DNA of 64,000 nucleotides from Henriciella sp. (GCF_029937755.1 NZ_JAPYPG010000003.1:1-64000), one strand, 5' to 3'. Positions 1-9,300 are shown, counted from the first letter of the stretch. Numbers and translations: made by a program. Notes: generated by a model not told the origin, from the letters alone.

Positions 1-430
1 AAGAAAGGCGAACAGACTCTCCGAATGAACGGCCCGGATCACGGGGTTGGGTCACAGGTTCAACAGGTAGGAACTCTTCGCGACCGATAGCTTGCTCCAA
101 TTCCGCGAGCGCAGGATGTTTCTGGATCTCATCGTTTTCGACAAGCGTTAGCAAAATCCTCAAGTCATCAGACGTGAGCGCACGAAGTGACCGCGCAAAC
201 AATCCCGCTTGGCTCTCCAGCTTTAGTAGGTCCTTCGCCAATTTTGCCGTCTGCTTTGCCGCCAGTTCCCGCTCGACCCATGCCGTGGATCGCTTGGCCA
301 GATACTCAACAATCTCTATGCATTCATGGGGCTGCCGCCCCGCAGGTGTTCGCAGACCGTCAATATCGAATCTGAGCAACCAGTCCTGAGGGTGAGCTCC
401 CGCAGCGAAATCGGCGGGCGTGGCCGCCAT
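1..430 (-). CDS. Hypothetical protein, partial (C-terminus outside window)
   Basis: A minus-strand frame is open from an ATG at 430 to base 1, giving about 143 residues with no stop before the window edge. It begins MAATPADFAAGAHPQDW and continues with a charged, probably helical stretch (KQTAKLAKDLLKLESQAG). I do not recognise the family. The frame stays open upstream of 430 as far as an in-frame TAG near 520, so a GTG or TTG start up to about 75 bases earlier is possible; none of the candidate starts has a strong ribosome binding site. It is divergent from the recombinase cassette that starts at 569, with about 140 bases between them, and is probably part of the same accessory block. Confidence 0.6.
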   Translation of the reverse strand, partial: MAATPADFAAGAHPQDWLLRFDIDGLRTPAGRQPHECIEIVEYLAKRSTAWVERELAAKQTAKLAKDLLKLESQAGLFARSLRALTSDDLRILLTLVENDEIQKHPALAELEQAIGREEFLPVEPVTQPRDPGRSFGESVRLS

Positions 431-568
431 GATCTTAACAGCTTCACTGAGCTCATATCTCACGTCACACGCTTGTTCTCTCTTGTTTTTACTCAAGGTT
501 TTAACTCGCGTGCATCTCTAGTCGGCGAAACCTTTTCGCTTGAGTTTGTTCTAGGATGCTAAGTCATC

Positions 569-757
569 ATGACTAACAAACTCTCTCCCGAATTCATGAG
601 CCCGGCCGAACGGATTGCCGAGGCATGCAAGCTCCTGGCCACCGCCATTGTTCGGTCGCGCCAAGCGACAAACCATCCCAACCCGCATTCCGAACTGGAC
701 TTTCCATCCGACCCGAGCGGACCTGATTTCAAATCAGAGAAAAGGGCAGGGCAGTGA
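569..757 (+). CDS. Small hypothetical protein of recombinase cassette
   Basis: A 62-residue ORF (starts MTNKLSPEFMSPAERIAEA) whose TGA stop overlaps the ATG of the DUF2924 gene, which suggests translational coupling. The N-terminal half looks helical and the C-terminal half is polar and low in structure. Small proteins of this kind often stand first in DUF2924-recombinase cassettes of alphaproteobacteria, but I know no function. The coupling and co-orientation are what support it as a real gene. Confidence 0.55.
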   Translation: MTNKLSPEFMSPAERIAEACKLLATAIVRSRQATNHPNPHSELDFPSDPSGPDFKSEKRAGQ

Positions 758-1209
758 TGGCTGGCCACGATAAGACGATCATTCGAAAACTGGCCTCATT
801 GCAGGCAATGGACATTGCTGACCTAAAGCGAGAATGGCGCCGGCTGTTCGACACCGATCCACCGGCCTTCAACCGAAAAACCCTCGAGGCCCGTTTGGCC
901 TATCGGATCCAGGAGCTGGCCTTTGGCGGGCTGTCGAAGGACACAAGGAGGCGCCTGAAGGACCTCGGCGAACGGGTCGATGGCGGTGATCCACTCATCC
1001 GGCATGCGCGTGTCGACAATCGCCCGGCAACGGGCACCCAACTTATCCGAGAATGGAAAGGCGAAGACCAGGTCGTGACCGTCACATCGACCGGCTACGA
1101 ATGGCAAGGTCGTCCATACAAATCGCTTTCGGCTGTCGCCCGCGCCATCACCGGCACGCGCTGGAATGGCTGGGTCTTCTTCGGTCTCAAGCGACAAGGA
1201 GGCGCCTGA
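757..1209 (+). CDS. DUF2924 domain-containing protein
   Basis: This 150-residue protein matches the DUF2924 family in layout: an N-terminal helical part with LKREWRRLFDTDPPAF and RLAYRIQELAFGGLS, then a compact C-terminal part with VTVTSTGYEWQGRPYKSLS and ending AITGTRWNGWVFFGL. The family is common next to large serine recombinases in alphaproteobacterial mobile regions and its role is unknown. A GTG lies one codon upstream at 754; the ATG at 757 overlaps the previous stop as TGATG. Its own stop overlaps the recombinase start in the same way at 1209, so three genes are chained. Confidence 0.85.
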   Translation: MAGHDKTIIRKLASLQAMDIADLKREWRRLFDTDPPAFNRKTLEARLAYRIQELAFGGLSKDTRRRLKDLGERVDGGDPLIRHARVDNRPATGTQLIREWKGEDQVVTVTSTGYEWQGRPYKSLSAVARAITGTRWNGWVFFGLKRQGGA

Positions 1210-2513
1210 TGGCGGACATGTCTCACAACACGTCGATCAAGCGCTGTGCGATTTATACGCGCAAATCAACCGAATACGGTCTCGAGCAGGACTTTAACTC
1301 GCTGGATGCACAGCGGGAAAGTTCAGAGCAATATGTCGCCAGCCAGGCTGGCAACGGCTGGATCCTGCTGGACGACCGCTATGACGACGGCGGGTACTCC
1401 GGCGGCACGCTGGAGCGACCCGCCTTGCAAAGACTGATGGGTGATATCAGGGCAGGGAAGGTGGACCTGGTCATCGTCTACAAGGCTGATCGGCTCTGCC
1501 GATCCATGGCCAAGTTCTACAACCTTCTTGAGTTTTTCGAAGAATACGAAGTCAATTTCGTCAGCGTGACCGAGCACTTTAATACGTCGACCGCAATGGG
1601 GCGGTTCTTCGTCAATATGCTGCAATCATTCGCCCAATACGAACGCGAACAGACAAGCGACCGCGTGAAGGACAAGGTCGCTGCAGCAAAAAAGCGGGGC
1701 CTCTGGACGGGTGGCACTCCTCCGTTTGGCTACAAGCCCATCCAGAAGAAGCTGACGATCGTAGAGGACGAGGCCCGCGTTGTTCGGAAGGTCTTCCACG
1801 GTTTTGTGAACTGCGGGTCAGCGACCGTGCTAGCAAAAGAGCTTAGGGCAGAGGGGATCGTGAACCGAAACCTCAAGCCGTTCGACAAGTCAGCGATCTA
1901 TAGGATCCTGACGAACAAGGTCTATCTGGGGCTCGTGTCGTTCAAGGGCGAAGATTATGAAGGCCAGCATAAAGAGATCATCTCTCGACGTGTCTGGGAC
2001 CAGGCGCAATCGATCCTGAAAGAGCATCCCCGGAAACGTGCCGGCCGAACGAGGGCAAAGACGCCGGCGCTGCTCAAGGGCATTATCTTTGGCCCTGATG
2101 GCGCGGCGATGTCGCCTCATCACACCCGATCAAACCAAAAGCTTTACCGCTACTACACGAGCCAGACAGTTCTGAAGCATGGGGCCGGGGCCTGTGTGCC
2201 CGGGCGGATTCCAGCTGCCGACGTTGAGATCCTTGTTCTAAACCAGGTGAGGCTGATGATGCGGAGTGCTGATCTCATCACCGGCACATTTCGGGAAGTG
2301 CAAAAAACAGGTTCGGACATCGGGGAGGATGAAATCTGGCACTCGCTCCGGAAGGACTTTGATACAGTCTGGAATTCGTTGTTTCCCGGTGAACAGGCAC
2401 GCCTCGTTGCTCTGCTGATCGAGCGCGTGGATGTCACTGCCAATTCCATAGATGTGAAATTTCGGACTGATATGAAAGACCGCCACTGGGATGACTCGGC
2501 AGCGTTCGATTAA
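1209..2513 (+). CDS. Large serine recombinase (resolvase/invertase family)
   Basis: A 434-residue site-specific recombinase. The N-terminal catalytic domain (about 10-155) has the nucleophile Ser20 in YTRKS, the YKADRLCRS segment and the AQYEREQTSDRV helix. A Recombinase domain follows (about 170-280, TPPFGYKP, IYRILTNKVYLG), then a zinc-ribbon-like region where the first Cys pair seen in many relatives is absent (GIIFGPDGAAM), and a C-terminal segment ending in FPGEQARLVALLIERVDV. The ATG at 1209 overlaps the DUF2924 stop and precedes the conserved fold; the frame is open further upstream, but that part only shadows DUF2924. By family, it cuts both partner DNAs through a serine linkage for integration, excision or inversion. 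The target site is not visible. Confidence 0.9.
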   Translation: MADMSHNTSIKRCAIYTRKSTEYGLEQDFNSLDAQRESSEQYVASQAGNGWILLDDRYDDGGYSGGTLERPALQRLMGDIRAGKVDLVIVYKADRLCRSMAKFYNLLEFFEEYEVNFVSVTEHFNTSTAMGRFFVNMLQSFAQYEREQTSDRVKDKVAAAKKRGLWTGGTPPFGYKPIQKKLTIVEDEARVVRKVFHGFVNCGSATVLAKELRAEGIVNRNLKPFDKSAIYRILTNKVYLGLVSFKGEDYEGQHKEIISRRVWDQAQSILKEHPRKRAGRTRAKTPALLKGIIFGPDGAAMSPHHTRSNQKLYRYYTSQTVLKHGAGACVPGRIPAADVEILVLNQVRLMMRSADLITGTFREVQKTGSDIGEDEIWHSLRKDFDTVWNSLFPGEQARLVALLIERVDVTANSIDVKFRTDMKDRHWDDSAAFD

Positions 2514-2514
2514 T

Positions 2515-2907
2515 ATGCAAGCGAATGTCGTCTCCATACCATATACGTTTGCCATCCGCGGCGGACGAAAGCTTGTGATCACGCCCGATCAGACACTTGA
2601 GACCAGTCGGTCGGATAATCGGAACGAACTTCTGATCAAAGCCCTGGCTCGTGGCTTCCGTTGGCGCCGAATGCTGGATGAAGGACAGTTTCAGACGATC
2701 GCTGAAATATCGCGCGCAGAGAATATGAGCGCCTCCTACATTAGCCGTGTCAGCCGGCTCGCTCTCCTCTCTCCGCGCATTGTCGAAGCTATTCTAAACG
2801 GTCAGCAGCCTCGATTGCTGGGGTTGGATCAGCTGCTCGCGCAATTTCCATACGGCTGGAAAGAACAGCTTGCCCATTTCGGTTTCGACCCTGGCAGCAG
2901 CCACTAG
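2515..2907 (+). CDS. HTH-like protein downstream of recombinase
   Basis: A 130-residue protein starting one base after the recombinase stop. Its middle carries a likely helix-turn-helix (about residues 60-95, TIAEISRAENMSASYISRVSRLA) followed by LSPRIVEAILNG and a QP-L-LDQLL segment, the pattern of small ParB/KorB-like or recombinase-associated DNA-binding proteins. An alternative ATG at 2491 lies inside the recombinase gene; 2515 gives tight spacing. It may regulate the cassette or act as a directionality factor, but that is inference from position only. Confidence 0.75.
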   Translation: MQANVVSIPYTFAIRGGRKLVITPDQTLETSRSDNRNELLIKALARGFRWRRMLDEGQFQTIAEISRAENMSASYISRVSRLALLSPRIVEAILNGQQPRLLGLDQLLAQFPYGWKEQLAHFGFDPGSSH

Positions 2908-3240
<333 letters not shown>

Positions 3241-3471
3241 GTGGCCGCGCGACTGTTTCGGCGATCATCCGGGGAAATGCAATAGGGCGGCTGAACCTCA
3301 ATTCTGCCCCAATTCGTCACAAGGTTAAGACTGTCTTGCCCGCTTGGCTGAAACTGATGGTTGTCATTCATTCTATGTCCATCGTGATATGGTAAACGAT
3401 CATCATCAGGGGAATCCCTGGCTGCCCGACAGAATGGTCGAGCAGGTAAGAGACCACAGAATGAGGTTCAC

Positions 3472-4878
3472 ATGGCACGTCCGGTCGCGTCCTGTCTTTC
3501 TCCCGTTTTACTGCTTGCGCTTGGCGCAGCGCTTGCGCCTGCAGCGAGCGCCGAACGCAAAAGTCCGGCCCCCATCGAATATGTCGATATGGGGCAGGGG
3601 CCATCCTACAAGCAGAACAGAGCTCAAAGCGCTTCGCGCGCCGTGCCACGTCCCAATACGTCGGCCAGTCGCGATCCGTGGCGCGGACCGGTAACCCGCA
3701 CGGGTTCAGTCAGCCTGCCGAATCAGCGTGAGCAAATCAATTTCAGTTATCCGGGCGCTAACGCGCCTGCCGCCTCAGCACCGGCCCAGCAATATGCCAG
3801 CGTTGAGGAGACCCCTCGCGCATCCCTGCCAAAGAAGCCTGAACGTCTCTGGCCTGCGGAAGCGACCGCTTCGCCGCTTGATGCGTCCAAAGCTCCCGCA
3901 ATCCAGACCCTCACACTGGGCGAGATGGCGCCAGCCAGGAGGAAGCCCGCCATGACCAGCGGCCCGGTTGCGCCAAAGGCAGCCAAGGTCTCGCATGAAG
4001 AGCGTGGCCTCGCCTCATGGTATGGTGAAGCGTTTGACGGAAAACCGACAGCGAATGGCGAAATCTTTGATATGGAAGCGATGACCGCGGCGCACAGGAC
4101 GCTTCCGCTGCCGAGTCTGGTTCAGGTCATCAATGAAGAGACGGGCAAGGAAATCGTTGTTCGCGTCAATGACCGTGGGCCTTTCACGGGTGGGCGGATC
4201 ATCGATCTTTCCCGTAAGGCTGCATCGACGCTCGGAATAGTCGAGCAGGGCGAAGCGCCAGTGGTGGTTCGCTATCTCGGCCCGGCACCTGCGATGCCCG
4301 GTCAGCAATTCGCCTCCGCTGAAACGGCTGCGGGTGTATTGCCACAGCCTGCCTCTGCCGACAAAGCAAGCCGCCGTATGAGCCGCCCTGACCTTTATGG
4401 TGAAATGCTGCTCGGGGGTGTGGAGCCCAATCTCGGCGTTCCGGATCCTGGCAAGGATGTCCCGACACCGGCGCGGCTGGCCTCTGCGCCTGAAGCGACC
4501 AATGACATTGTTCCTGCTAATGTCCGTGAAGAGTCTCTCGCACCCGTCCAGCCGTATAATCCTGCACCGGCGCCGCCTTACGCGCCTCCGGTTCGCACCA
4601 TCCGCGCGTCAGCGACGCCCTCTCAGGCGCCTGCCCGGAATGCCTTCACTCAGCAGATCTATGTCCAGATTGGCGCGTTCGCCGACATCGGTAACGCCCA
4701 GGGCCGTCACGCACAGGTCGGTGGGATGTTCCCGGTCAAGGTGGAAGATGTCGACATGCACGGCGCAGACTATTTCCGCGTGATGGTTGGCCCGTTCCCG
4801 ACCCGTGATGCCGCCGAGCGCGCACGCGTGCAACTGCGGACACGCGGCGTCGATGAGAGCTTCGTCACGCTGCGCTGA
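3472..4878 (+). CDS. rlpA: RlpA-family septal ring lytic transglycosylase with SPOR domain
   Basis: A 468-residue exported protein. It has a signal peptide (about 1-27, ending PAASA), a Pro/Ala-rich linker, a double-psi beta-barrel RlpA domain (about 176-260) with GLASWYGEAFDGKPTANGE and RVNDRGPF, then a second disordered linker and a C-terminal SPOR domain (about 395-468, IYVQIGAFADIGNA to RVMVGPFPT). RlpA proteins cleave or bind glycan strands stripped of peptides at the division site, and the SPOR domain targets those glycans. The linker makes it longer than the E. coli protein. The ATG has GAGG six bases upstream. It stands just before the D,D-carboxypeptidase gene, a gene order common in alphaproteobacteria. 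Confidence 0.92.
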   Translation: MARPVASCLSPVLLLALGAALAPAASAERKSPAPIEYVDMGQGPSYKQNRAQSASRAVPRPNTSASRDPWRGPVTRTGSVSLPNQREQINFSYPGANAPAASAPAQQYASVEETPRASLPKKPERLWPAEATASPLDASKAPAIQTLTLGEMAPARRKPAMTSGPVAPKAAKVSHEERGLASWYGEAFDGKPTANGEIFDMEAMTAAHRTLPLPSLVQVINEETGKEIVVRVNDRGPFTGGRIIDLSRKAASTLGIVEQGEAPVVVRYLGPAPAMPGQQFASAETAAGVLPQPASADKASRRMSRPDLYGEMLLGGVEPNLGVPDPGKDVPTPARLASAPEATNDIVPANVREESLAPVQPYNPAPAPPYAPPVRTIRASATPSQAPARNAFTQQIYVQIGAFADIGNAQGRHAQVGGMFPVKVEDVDMHGADYFRVMVGPFPTRDAAERARVQLRTRGVDESFVTLR

Positions 4879-4971
4879 AACCGCAGCAGACATTGACCTT
4901 GGTCTCAAAGCAGCCCTTTTCTTGAGTCAGTTTACGTTTCCATACCGTAATTGACCTCAAGGAGTGCTGAC

Positions 4972-6132
4972 TTGCTGCCCATGTCGAAACTCTGCGCCCC
5001 CTTCATCGCCGCGCTGAGCCTATGCCTGACTGCCAACGCTCAATTGATCGAGACGCAGGCGGACTACGCCGTCATCATGGATTACGAGACGCAGGATGTT
5101 CTCTTTTCCAAGAATGGCGAGGAATTGATGATCCCCGCCTCCATGACGAAAATCATGACGGCGCATGTCATCTACGAAGCCATCGAAAACGGCGAACTCT
5201 CCCTCGATACCGAACTTATCGTGAGCGAACGAGCCTGGCGCGAAGGCGGCTGGGCAACCGGTGGCTCGACCATGGGCCTTGAGATTGGGGAGACACCGAC
5301 TGTCGAGGACCTTCTTCGGGGTGTGATCATCCTGTCGGGCAATGATGCCTGCATCGTTCTGGCTGAGGGGCTCTCAGGGTCCGAGGAGGCTTTTGCCCGC
5401 CGCATGACCGAACTGGCCCACGACATGGGTCTGGACTCGGCGACCTTCAAAAACGCCAGCGGCCTCTATCAGGAAGGCCACGTCATTTCGGCCGTCGACC
5501 TTGCCAAGCTTGCCCGCCAGGAGATCGACAAATTCCCGCAATACTACAAATACTACTCTGAGCGGGAGATGACCTGGAATGGCATCACCCAGCAGAACCG
5601 CAATCCGCTACTCGGCAAGATGGACGGCGCCGATGGCCTGAAGACCGGCCATCTGGAAATTTCGGGTTACGGTCTGACGGCGTCCGCTGTGCGTGATGGC
5701 AAACGGCGTGTTCTGGTCATCAATGGCCTGCCCAGCTCACAGGCCCGCGCCGATGAAGCGAGCCGGTTGATGCGGCTGGCCTTCACCGCCTTCGATACTC
5801 GAACGATCGAACCCGGCGATGCAGCAATTGCGACGTTGCCGGTCTGGAATGGTGAGGCGCGCGAAGTCGGCGTAAAACTGGCGGATTCGCTACGTGTTGC
5901 AGCGCACCGTAGCGCTTTCCCGGATGCGACGGCCGAGGTCGTCTATAACGGGCCGCTGAAGGCACCGATACAGGCCGGCGATCAAATCGCCCAACTGGTC
6001 ATCAGCATCGAGGGCAAGAGTGAGCCCGTCACAGCGCCCCTGATGGCGACGGAAGATGTCGGAACGCTCAGCTTCCTCGGACGCGCCATTGAAGGGTTGA
6101 GCCTCAAACTCGGTGAGCGGGAGGACGCATGA
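4972..6132 (+). CDS. D-alanyl-D-alanine carboxypeptidase (PBP5/6 type, peptidase S11)
   Basis: The protein trims the terminal D-Ala from peptidoglycan stem peptides in the periplasm. Active-site motifs, numbered from the ATG at 4981, are SMTK (Ser54), SGN (Ser119) and KTG (Lys221). A short signal peptide precedes them (LCAPFIAALSLCLTANA), and a C-terminal beta domain of about 110 residues follows. The start is uncertain: AGGAG at 4960-4964 is well spaced for the TTG at 4972 but far for the ATG at 4981, so I chose TTG; the difference is three residues. It is the first gene of a run with tmk, holB, tatD and the MBL gene, overlapping tmk by 4 bases. Confidence 0.92.
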   Translation: MLPMSKLCAPFIAALSLCLTANAQLIETQADYAVIMDYETQDVLFSKNGEELMIPASMTKIMTAHVIYEAIENGELSLDTELIVSERAWREGGWATGGSTMGLEIGETPTVEDLLRGVIILSGNDACIVLAEGLSGSEEAFARRMTELAHDMGLDSATFKNASGLYQEGHVISAVDLAKLARQEIDKFPQYYKYYSEREMTWNGITQQNRNPLLGKMDGADGLKTGHLEISGYGLTASAVRDGKRRVLVINGLPSSQARADEASRLMRLAFTAFDTRTIEPGDAAIATLPVWNGEAREVGVKLADSLRVAAHRSAFPDATAEVVYNGPLKAPIQAGDQIAQLVISIEGKSEPVTAPLMATEDVGTLSFLGRAIEGLSLKLGEREDA

Positions 6133-6764
6133 GCGCGTCGGGCGGCTCATTCATTACTGTTGAAGGCGGCGAAGGGTGTGGCAAATCCACATTGATCAAA
6201 GGCCTTCTGGCAGCTTTGCAGGCCGAGGGACGGTCGGTGATCACCACGCGCGAGCCGGGCGGCACGCCGCTGGCCGAGAGCGTCCGCGCATTAGTCCTGT
6301 CGCCACCGGATGGCGATGCATGGACACCGCTGGCTGAAGCCCTGTTGATGAATGCCGCGCGTAGCGATCATGTGGAAAAGAAGATCCGGCCGGCGCTTGA
6401 GCGAGGTGACTGGGTCCTCTGCGACCGGTTTTCCGATTCCACACTTGTCTATCAGGGCGTCGGCGGCGTCAGCCGTGACATCCTGTTTGCCATGCAGAGC
6501 GAGGTTACAGCCCGTGCCCGCCCGGACATGACGTTCATCCTCGATGCGGCCCCTGAAGCGATGCTATCGCGCAGGACCGCCCGAGGGACCTCAGATGCCT
6601 TCGAACGGCGGCCGATCGAATTTCATAAGAAGGTGCGTGAAGCATTTCTGGATATTGCCCGGAACGATCCGGGCCGCTGCGTGGTTCTGAATGCCGAACT
6701 CGCACCTGAAGCGCTTGTCGACGCGGCATTGAAAGCCGTTCGTGAAAGGCTGGTGCCTGCGTGA
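6129..6764 (+). CDS. tmk: Thymidylate kinase
   Basis: A 211-residue enzyme that phosphorylates dTMP to dTDP with ATP, a step needed for DNA synthesis. It shows the P-loop GGEGCGKST (13-21), the TTREPGGTPLAE segment that binds dTMP, DRFSDSTLVYQG, and a lid region with SRRTARG. The length is normal for the family. The start codon overlaps the stop of the upstream carboxypeptidase gene (ATGA), and the stop overlaps the holB start, so the genes are likely one transcript with coupled translation. Confidence 0.96.
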   Translation: MSASGGSFITVEGGEGCGKSTLIKGLLAALQAEGRSVITTREPGGTPLAESVRALVLSPPDGDAWTPLAEALLMNAARSDHVEKKIRPALERGDWVLCDRFSDSTLVYQGVGGVSRDILFAMQSEVTARARPDMTFILDAAPEAMLSRRTARGTSDAFERRPIEFHKKVREAFLDIARNDPGRCVVLNAELAPEALVDAALKAVRERLVPA

Positions 6765-7705
6765 GCGATGTGGCGCTCCCTCTGTTCGGCCATGGTGAGG
6801 CGCAGGCTGAGTTCCTGTCGGCGAAAGAGAGCGGACGGCTGCATCACGCCTGGATCTTCGAAGGTCCGTCCGGCATCGGAAAGGCACGGTTCGCAACGCG
6901 TCTTGCTTCGGTGATGCTTGGCGCGAAACCAACGGATGAAGACCCGGCGGGCGCCCCCGTCAATGATCCGGTCATTCAGAAAATCCTGTCCAGCGGCCAC
7001 CCTGATCTCAAGCACGTCCACAGGGAAGCCAATGAGAAGGGGACGCTGAAACAGGACATCTCGGTCGATCAGGTTCGTGATCTCAACGCTTTCTTTAGCC
7101 TGAAGCCGGCCCTCGGCGGCTGGCGTGTCGGCATCCTTGATGCGCTGGACGAGATGAACATCAGCAGTCTCAATGCTGTGCTGAAGACGCTTGAAGAGCC
7201 GCCGCCCCAGGCGGTGCTTTTCCTGATCTCGCACGCGACAGCTCCCGTACTCCCGACGATACGGTCGCGCTGCCAGACCTTGCGGCTGAAACCTCTGTCG
7301 ACAGCGGAAACAAAAGCGGTTCTCGACACAATGGAACTCGAAACGCCGGCGGATATGGCTGACCTGGTTCGGGGTCGTCCGGGCCGGGCCGCCGAGCTGG
7401 CTGGCCCCAAGGTCATGGCAGCCGCCAGCGCCGCCCAGTCGCTCCTGAAGTCCATGCCGTCGGCCAATGAGGCGCAACTTTCTCACGCCATTCTCAGCGC
7501 TGGCGAGGACGACCAGGCCTTCGGCATCTTCGCTGAAGAGGTGCTTGGCTGGATCAGCGACAAGGCGGACACAGAACCCGGCTGGTCGGAGGTCTGGTTC
7601 GAAGGACAGCAAATCATCGCGACACAGCGCAGCCTGCACATCCCGCCCGCCCAGGCTGCCTCGAAACTGGTTTCGTGTCTTCAATCCGCCTTCGCAAGCC
7701 GTTAA
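6761..7705 (+). CDS. holB: DNA polymerase III subunit delta'
   Basis: A 314-residue clamp-loader subunit. It has the modified Walker A GPSGIGKAR, KQDISVDQVRDL, the LDEMNISSLNAVLKTLEEPP segment and the SRCQTLRL sensor-like motif, all typical of delta'. A GTG start at 6761 overlaps the tmk stop by 4 bases. tmk-holB adjacency is widely conserved. In many alphaproteobacteria methionyl-tRNA synthetase follows holB before tatD; here only 12 bases separate holB from tatD, so metG is not at this place. Confidence 0.94.
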   Translation: MSDVALPLFGHGEAQAEFLSAKESGRLHHAWIFEGPSGIGKARFATRLASVMLGAKPTDEDPAGAPVNDPVIQKILSSGHPDLKHVHREANEKGTLKQDISVDQVRDLNAFFSLKPALGGWRVGILDALDEMNISSLNAVLKTLEEPPPQAVLFLISHATAPVLPTIRSRCQTLRLKPLSTAETKAVLDTMELETPADMADLVRGRPGRAAELAGPKVMAAASAAQSLLKSMPSANEAQLSHAILSAGEDDQAFGIFAEEVLGWISDKADTEPGWSEVWFEGQQIIATQRSLHIPPAQAASKLVSCLQSAFASR

Positions 7706-7717
7706 AGGCTCAGGCCC

Positions 7718-8491
7718 ATGTTTGATACGCACGTAAATCTGCACGCGGATGCATTTGCCGAAGACCTTGAAGACGTGCTCGCACGTGCCCGCAATGCCGG
7801 CGTCCGTCGCTTCCTGGCCATCTGCGACCGCTTCGACAATTATCCGCGCGTGAAGGCGATCGCGGAGGCCAATTCCGATATCTGGAACACGGCCGGCGTC
7901 CATCCGCACCACGCCAAGGATTTCCCGGACCTGACGCCCAACGCGCTTATTGAAGCGGCCAGCGACCCATGCACGGTCGCCATAGGGGAGACAGGGCTCG
8001 ACTTCCATTATGGCTATTCGGCCGAAGATGAGCAGGTTACGAATTTCCGGCGCCATATCGAGGCCGCCCGCGAGACCGGCCTGCCGCTTGTTGTCCACAC
8101 GCGCGAAGCCGACCAGATGACGGCGGATATCCTTGAAGATGAATATGCAAAAGGCGCGTTTCAGATTCTCTTGCATTGCTACACAGGTGGCCAGGAGCTC
8201 GCTGACAGGGGGCTTGCGCTGGGTGCCTATTTCTCTGTCTCTGGCATCCTGTCATTCAAGAACGCCCATGATGTGCGCGACGTGATTTCCACAATTCCAC
8301 TCGACCGGATTATCTTGGAAACAGATTGCCCATATCTGGCGCCCGTACCGTATCGTGGTCGCAGGAATGAGCCTGCTTATCTCGTCCATGTCGCGGAAGC
8401 CCTCGCGAAGCTGCGCGGCGAAGACGCCAAGGACATTACATCAATATGTGAGCAGAATTCATTGAAATTTTTCAAGAAAATTGCCGAATGA
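7718..8491 (+). CDS. TatD-family metal-dependent hydrolase
   Basis: A 257-residue TIM-barrel protein of the TatD DNase family. Family signatures are AIGETGLDFHY (Glu ligand), VVHTREA (His), LLHCYTGG (His) and LETDCPYLAP (Asp). The first metal motif, normally HxH near the N-terminus, reads DTHVNLH here, with Asn7 where the second His is expected. It may be a subfamily variant with a changed metal site, so DNase activity should not be assumed. It follows holB at 12 bases and overlaps the next gene by 4, placing it in the carboxypeptidase-tmk-holB operon. Confidence 0.9.
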   Translation: MFDTHVNLHADAFAEDLEDVLARARNAGVRRFLAICDRFDNYPRVKAIAEANSDIWNTAGVHPHHAKDFPDLTPNALIEAASDPCTVAIGETGLDFHYGYSAEDEQVTNFRRHIEAARETGLPLVVHTREADQMTADILEDEYAKGAFQILLHCYTGGQELADRGLALGAYFSVSGILSFKNAHDVRDVISTIPLDRIILETDCPYLAPVPYRGRRNEPAYLVHVAEALAKLRGEDAKDITSICEQNSLKFFKKIAE

Positions 8492-9300
8492 TGCAGGGTG
8501 CGCGTTTCACTTTTCTCGGTACGGGATCGTCCGGCGGCGTGCCGCGTGTCGGCAATGACTGGGGCGCTTGCGACCCGGCAGAGCCACGCAATCGCCGCCG
8601 CCGGTGCTGCGTGCTCATCGACGTCGGCGATCTGTCCTCGCCCGATGATTGCACGCGGATCCTGATCGATTCCTCGCCAGACCTGCGAGAGCAGCTGCTG
8701 GATCTTGAAGTCAAACACCTGGATGCGCTCGTCTATACGCATGACCATGCCGACCAGTCTCATGGCATCGATGATGTCCGGGGCCTTGCGCTTCGGATGC
8801 GCCGCACGATTCCAACCTATGTAGACGCCCCCACAGCTGCGTCGCTGACAAAACGTTTTGAATACTGCTTCGAGGGGAAGGGGGGCTACCCACCCATCCT
8901 TGACCAGCAGCCTTTGATCGAGATTGGCCAGCCATTCACAATCCCCGGTCGCGGTCCTGATGTGACACTCCTGGCTGTCGAGCAGTTCCATGGACGCATC
9001 AGGAGCCTGGGCTTCCGCATCGGTAATCTCGCTTACTGTAACGACCTTCACGGCTTTCCTGAAGAGAGCCTGGCAATGCTGGAAGGCGTGGATATCCTGA
9101 TCCTGGATGCGCTGCGCTACACACCGCATCCGAGCCACGCGAATCTGGAACAGGCCCTGGAGTGGGTCGAGCAGATCGGGCCGCGGAAAGCCTGGCTCAC
9201 CAATCTCCATATCGACTTGGATTACCAGACGCTCCTGAAGGAATTGCCGGAGGGTGTGGAACCTGCTTATGACGGCCTCTGCCTCGATTTCCGTCTATAG
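8488..9300 (+). CDS. MBL-fold metallohydrolase (PhnP-like cyclic phosphodiesterase family)
   Basis: A 270-residue metallo-beta-lactamase-fold enzyme. It has the N-terminal TFLGTGSSGGVPRVG strand-loop, the metal motif THDHADQSHG and a late DALRYTPHPSH segment. This arrangement matches the PhnP/phosphoribosyl 1,2-cyclic phosphodiesterase-like group that often follows tatD in alphaproteobacteria. The true substrate is unknown, and there are no phn genes nearby. ATGATG at 8488 overlaps the tatD stop. It is the last gene of the operon. Confidence 0.85.
   Translation: MMQGARFTFLGTGSSGGVPRVGNDWGACDPAEPRNRRRRCCVLIDVGDLSSPDDCTRILIDSSPDLREQLLDLEVKHLDALVYTHDHADQSHGIDDVRGLALRMRRTIPTYVDAPTAASLTKRFEYCFEGKGGYPPILDQQPLIEIGQPFTIPGRGPDVTLLAVEQFHGRIRSLGFRIGNLAYCNDLHGFPEESLAMLEGVDILILDALRYTPHPSHANLEQALEWVEQIGPRKAWLTNLHIDLDYQTLLKELPEGVEPAYDGLCLDFRL

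Noticed and set aside
6623-8176. 517-residue open frame on the minus strand
   Set aside because: It lies opposite tmk, holB and tatD, which have clear family motifs; the frame has no recognisable domain and is a GC-driven shadow.
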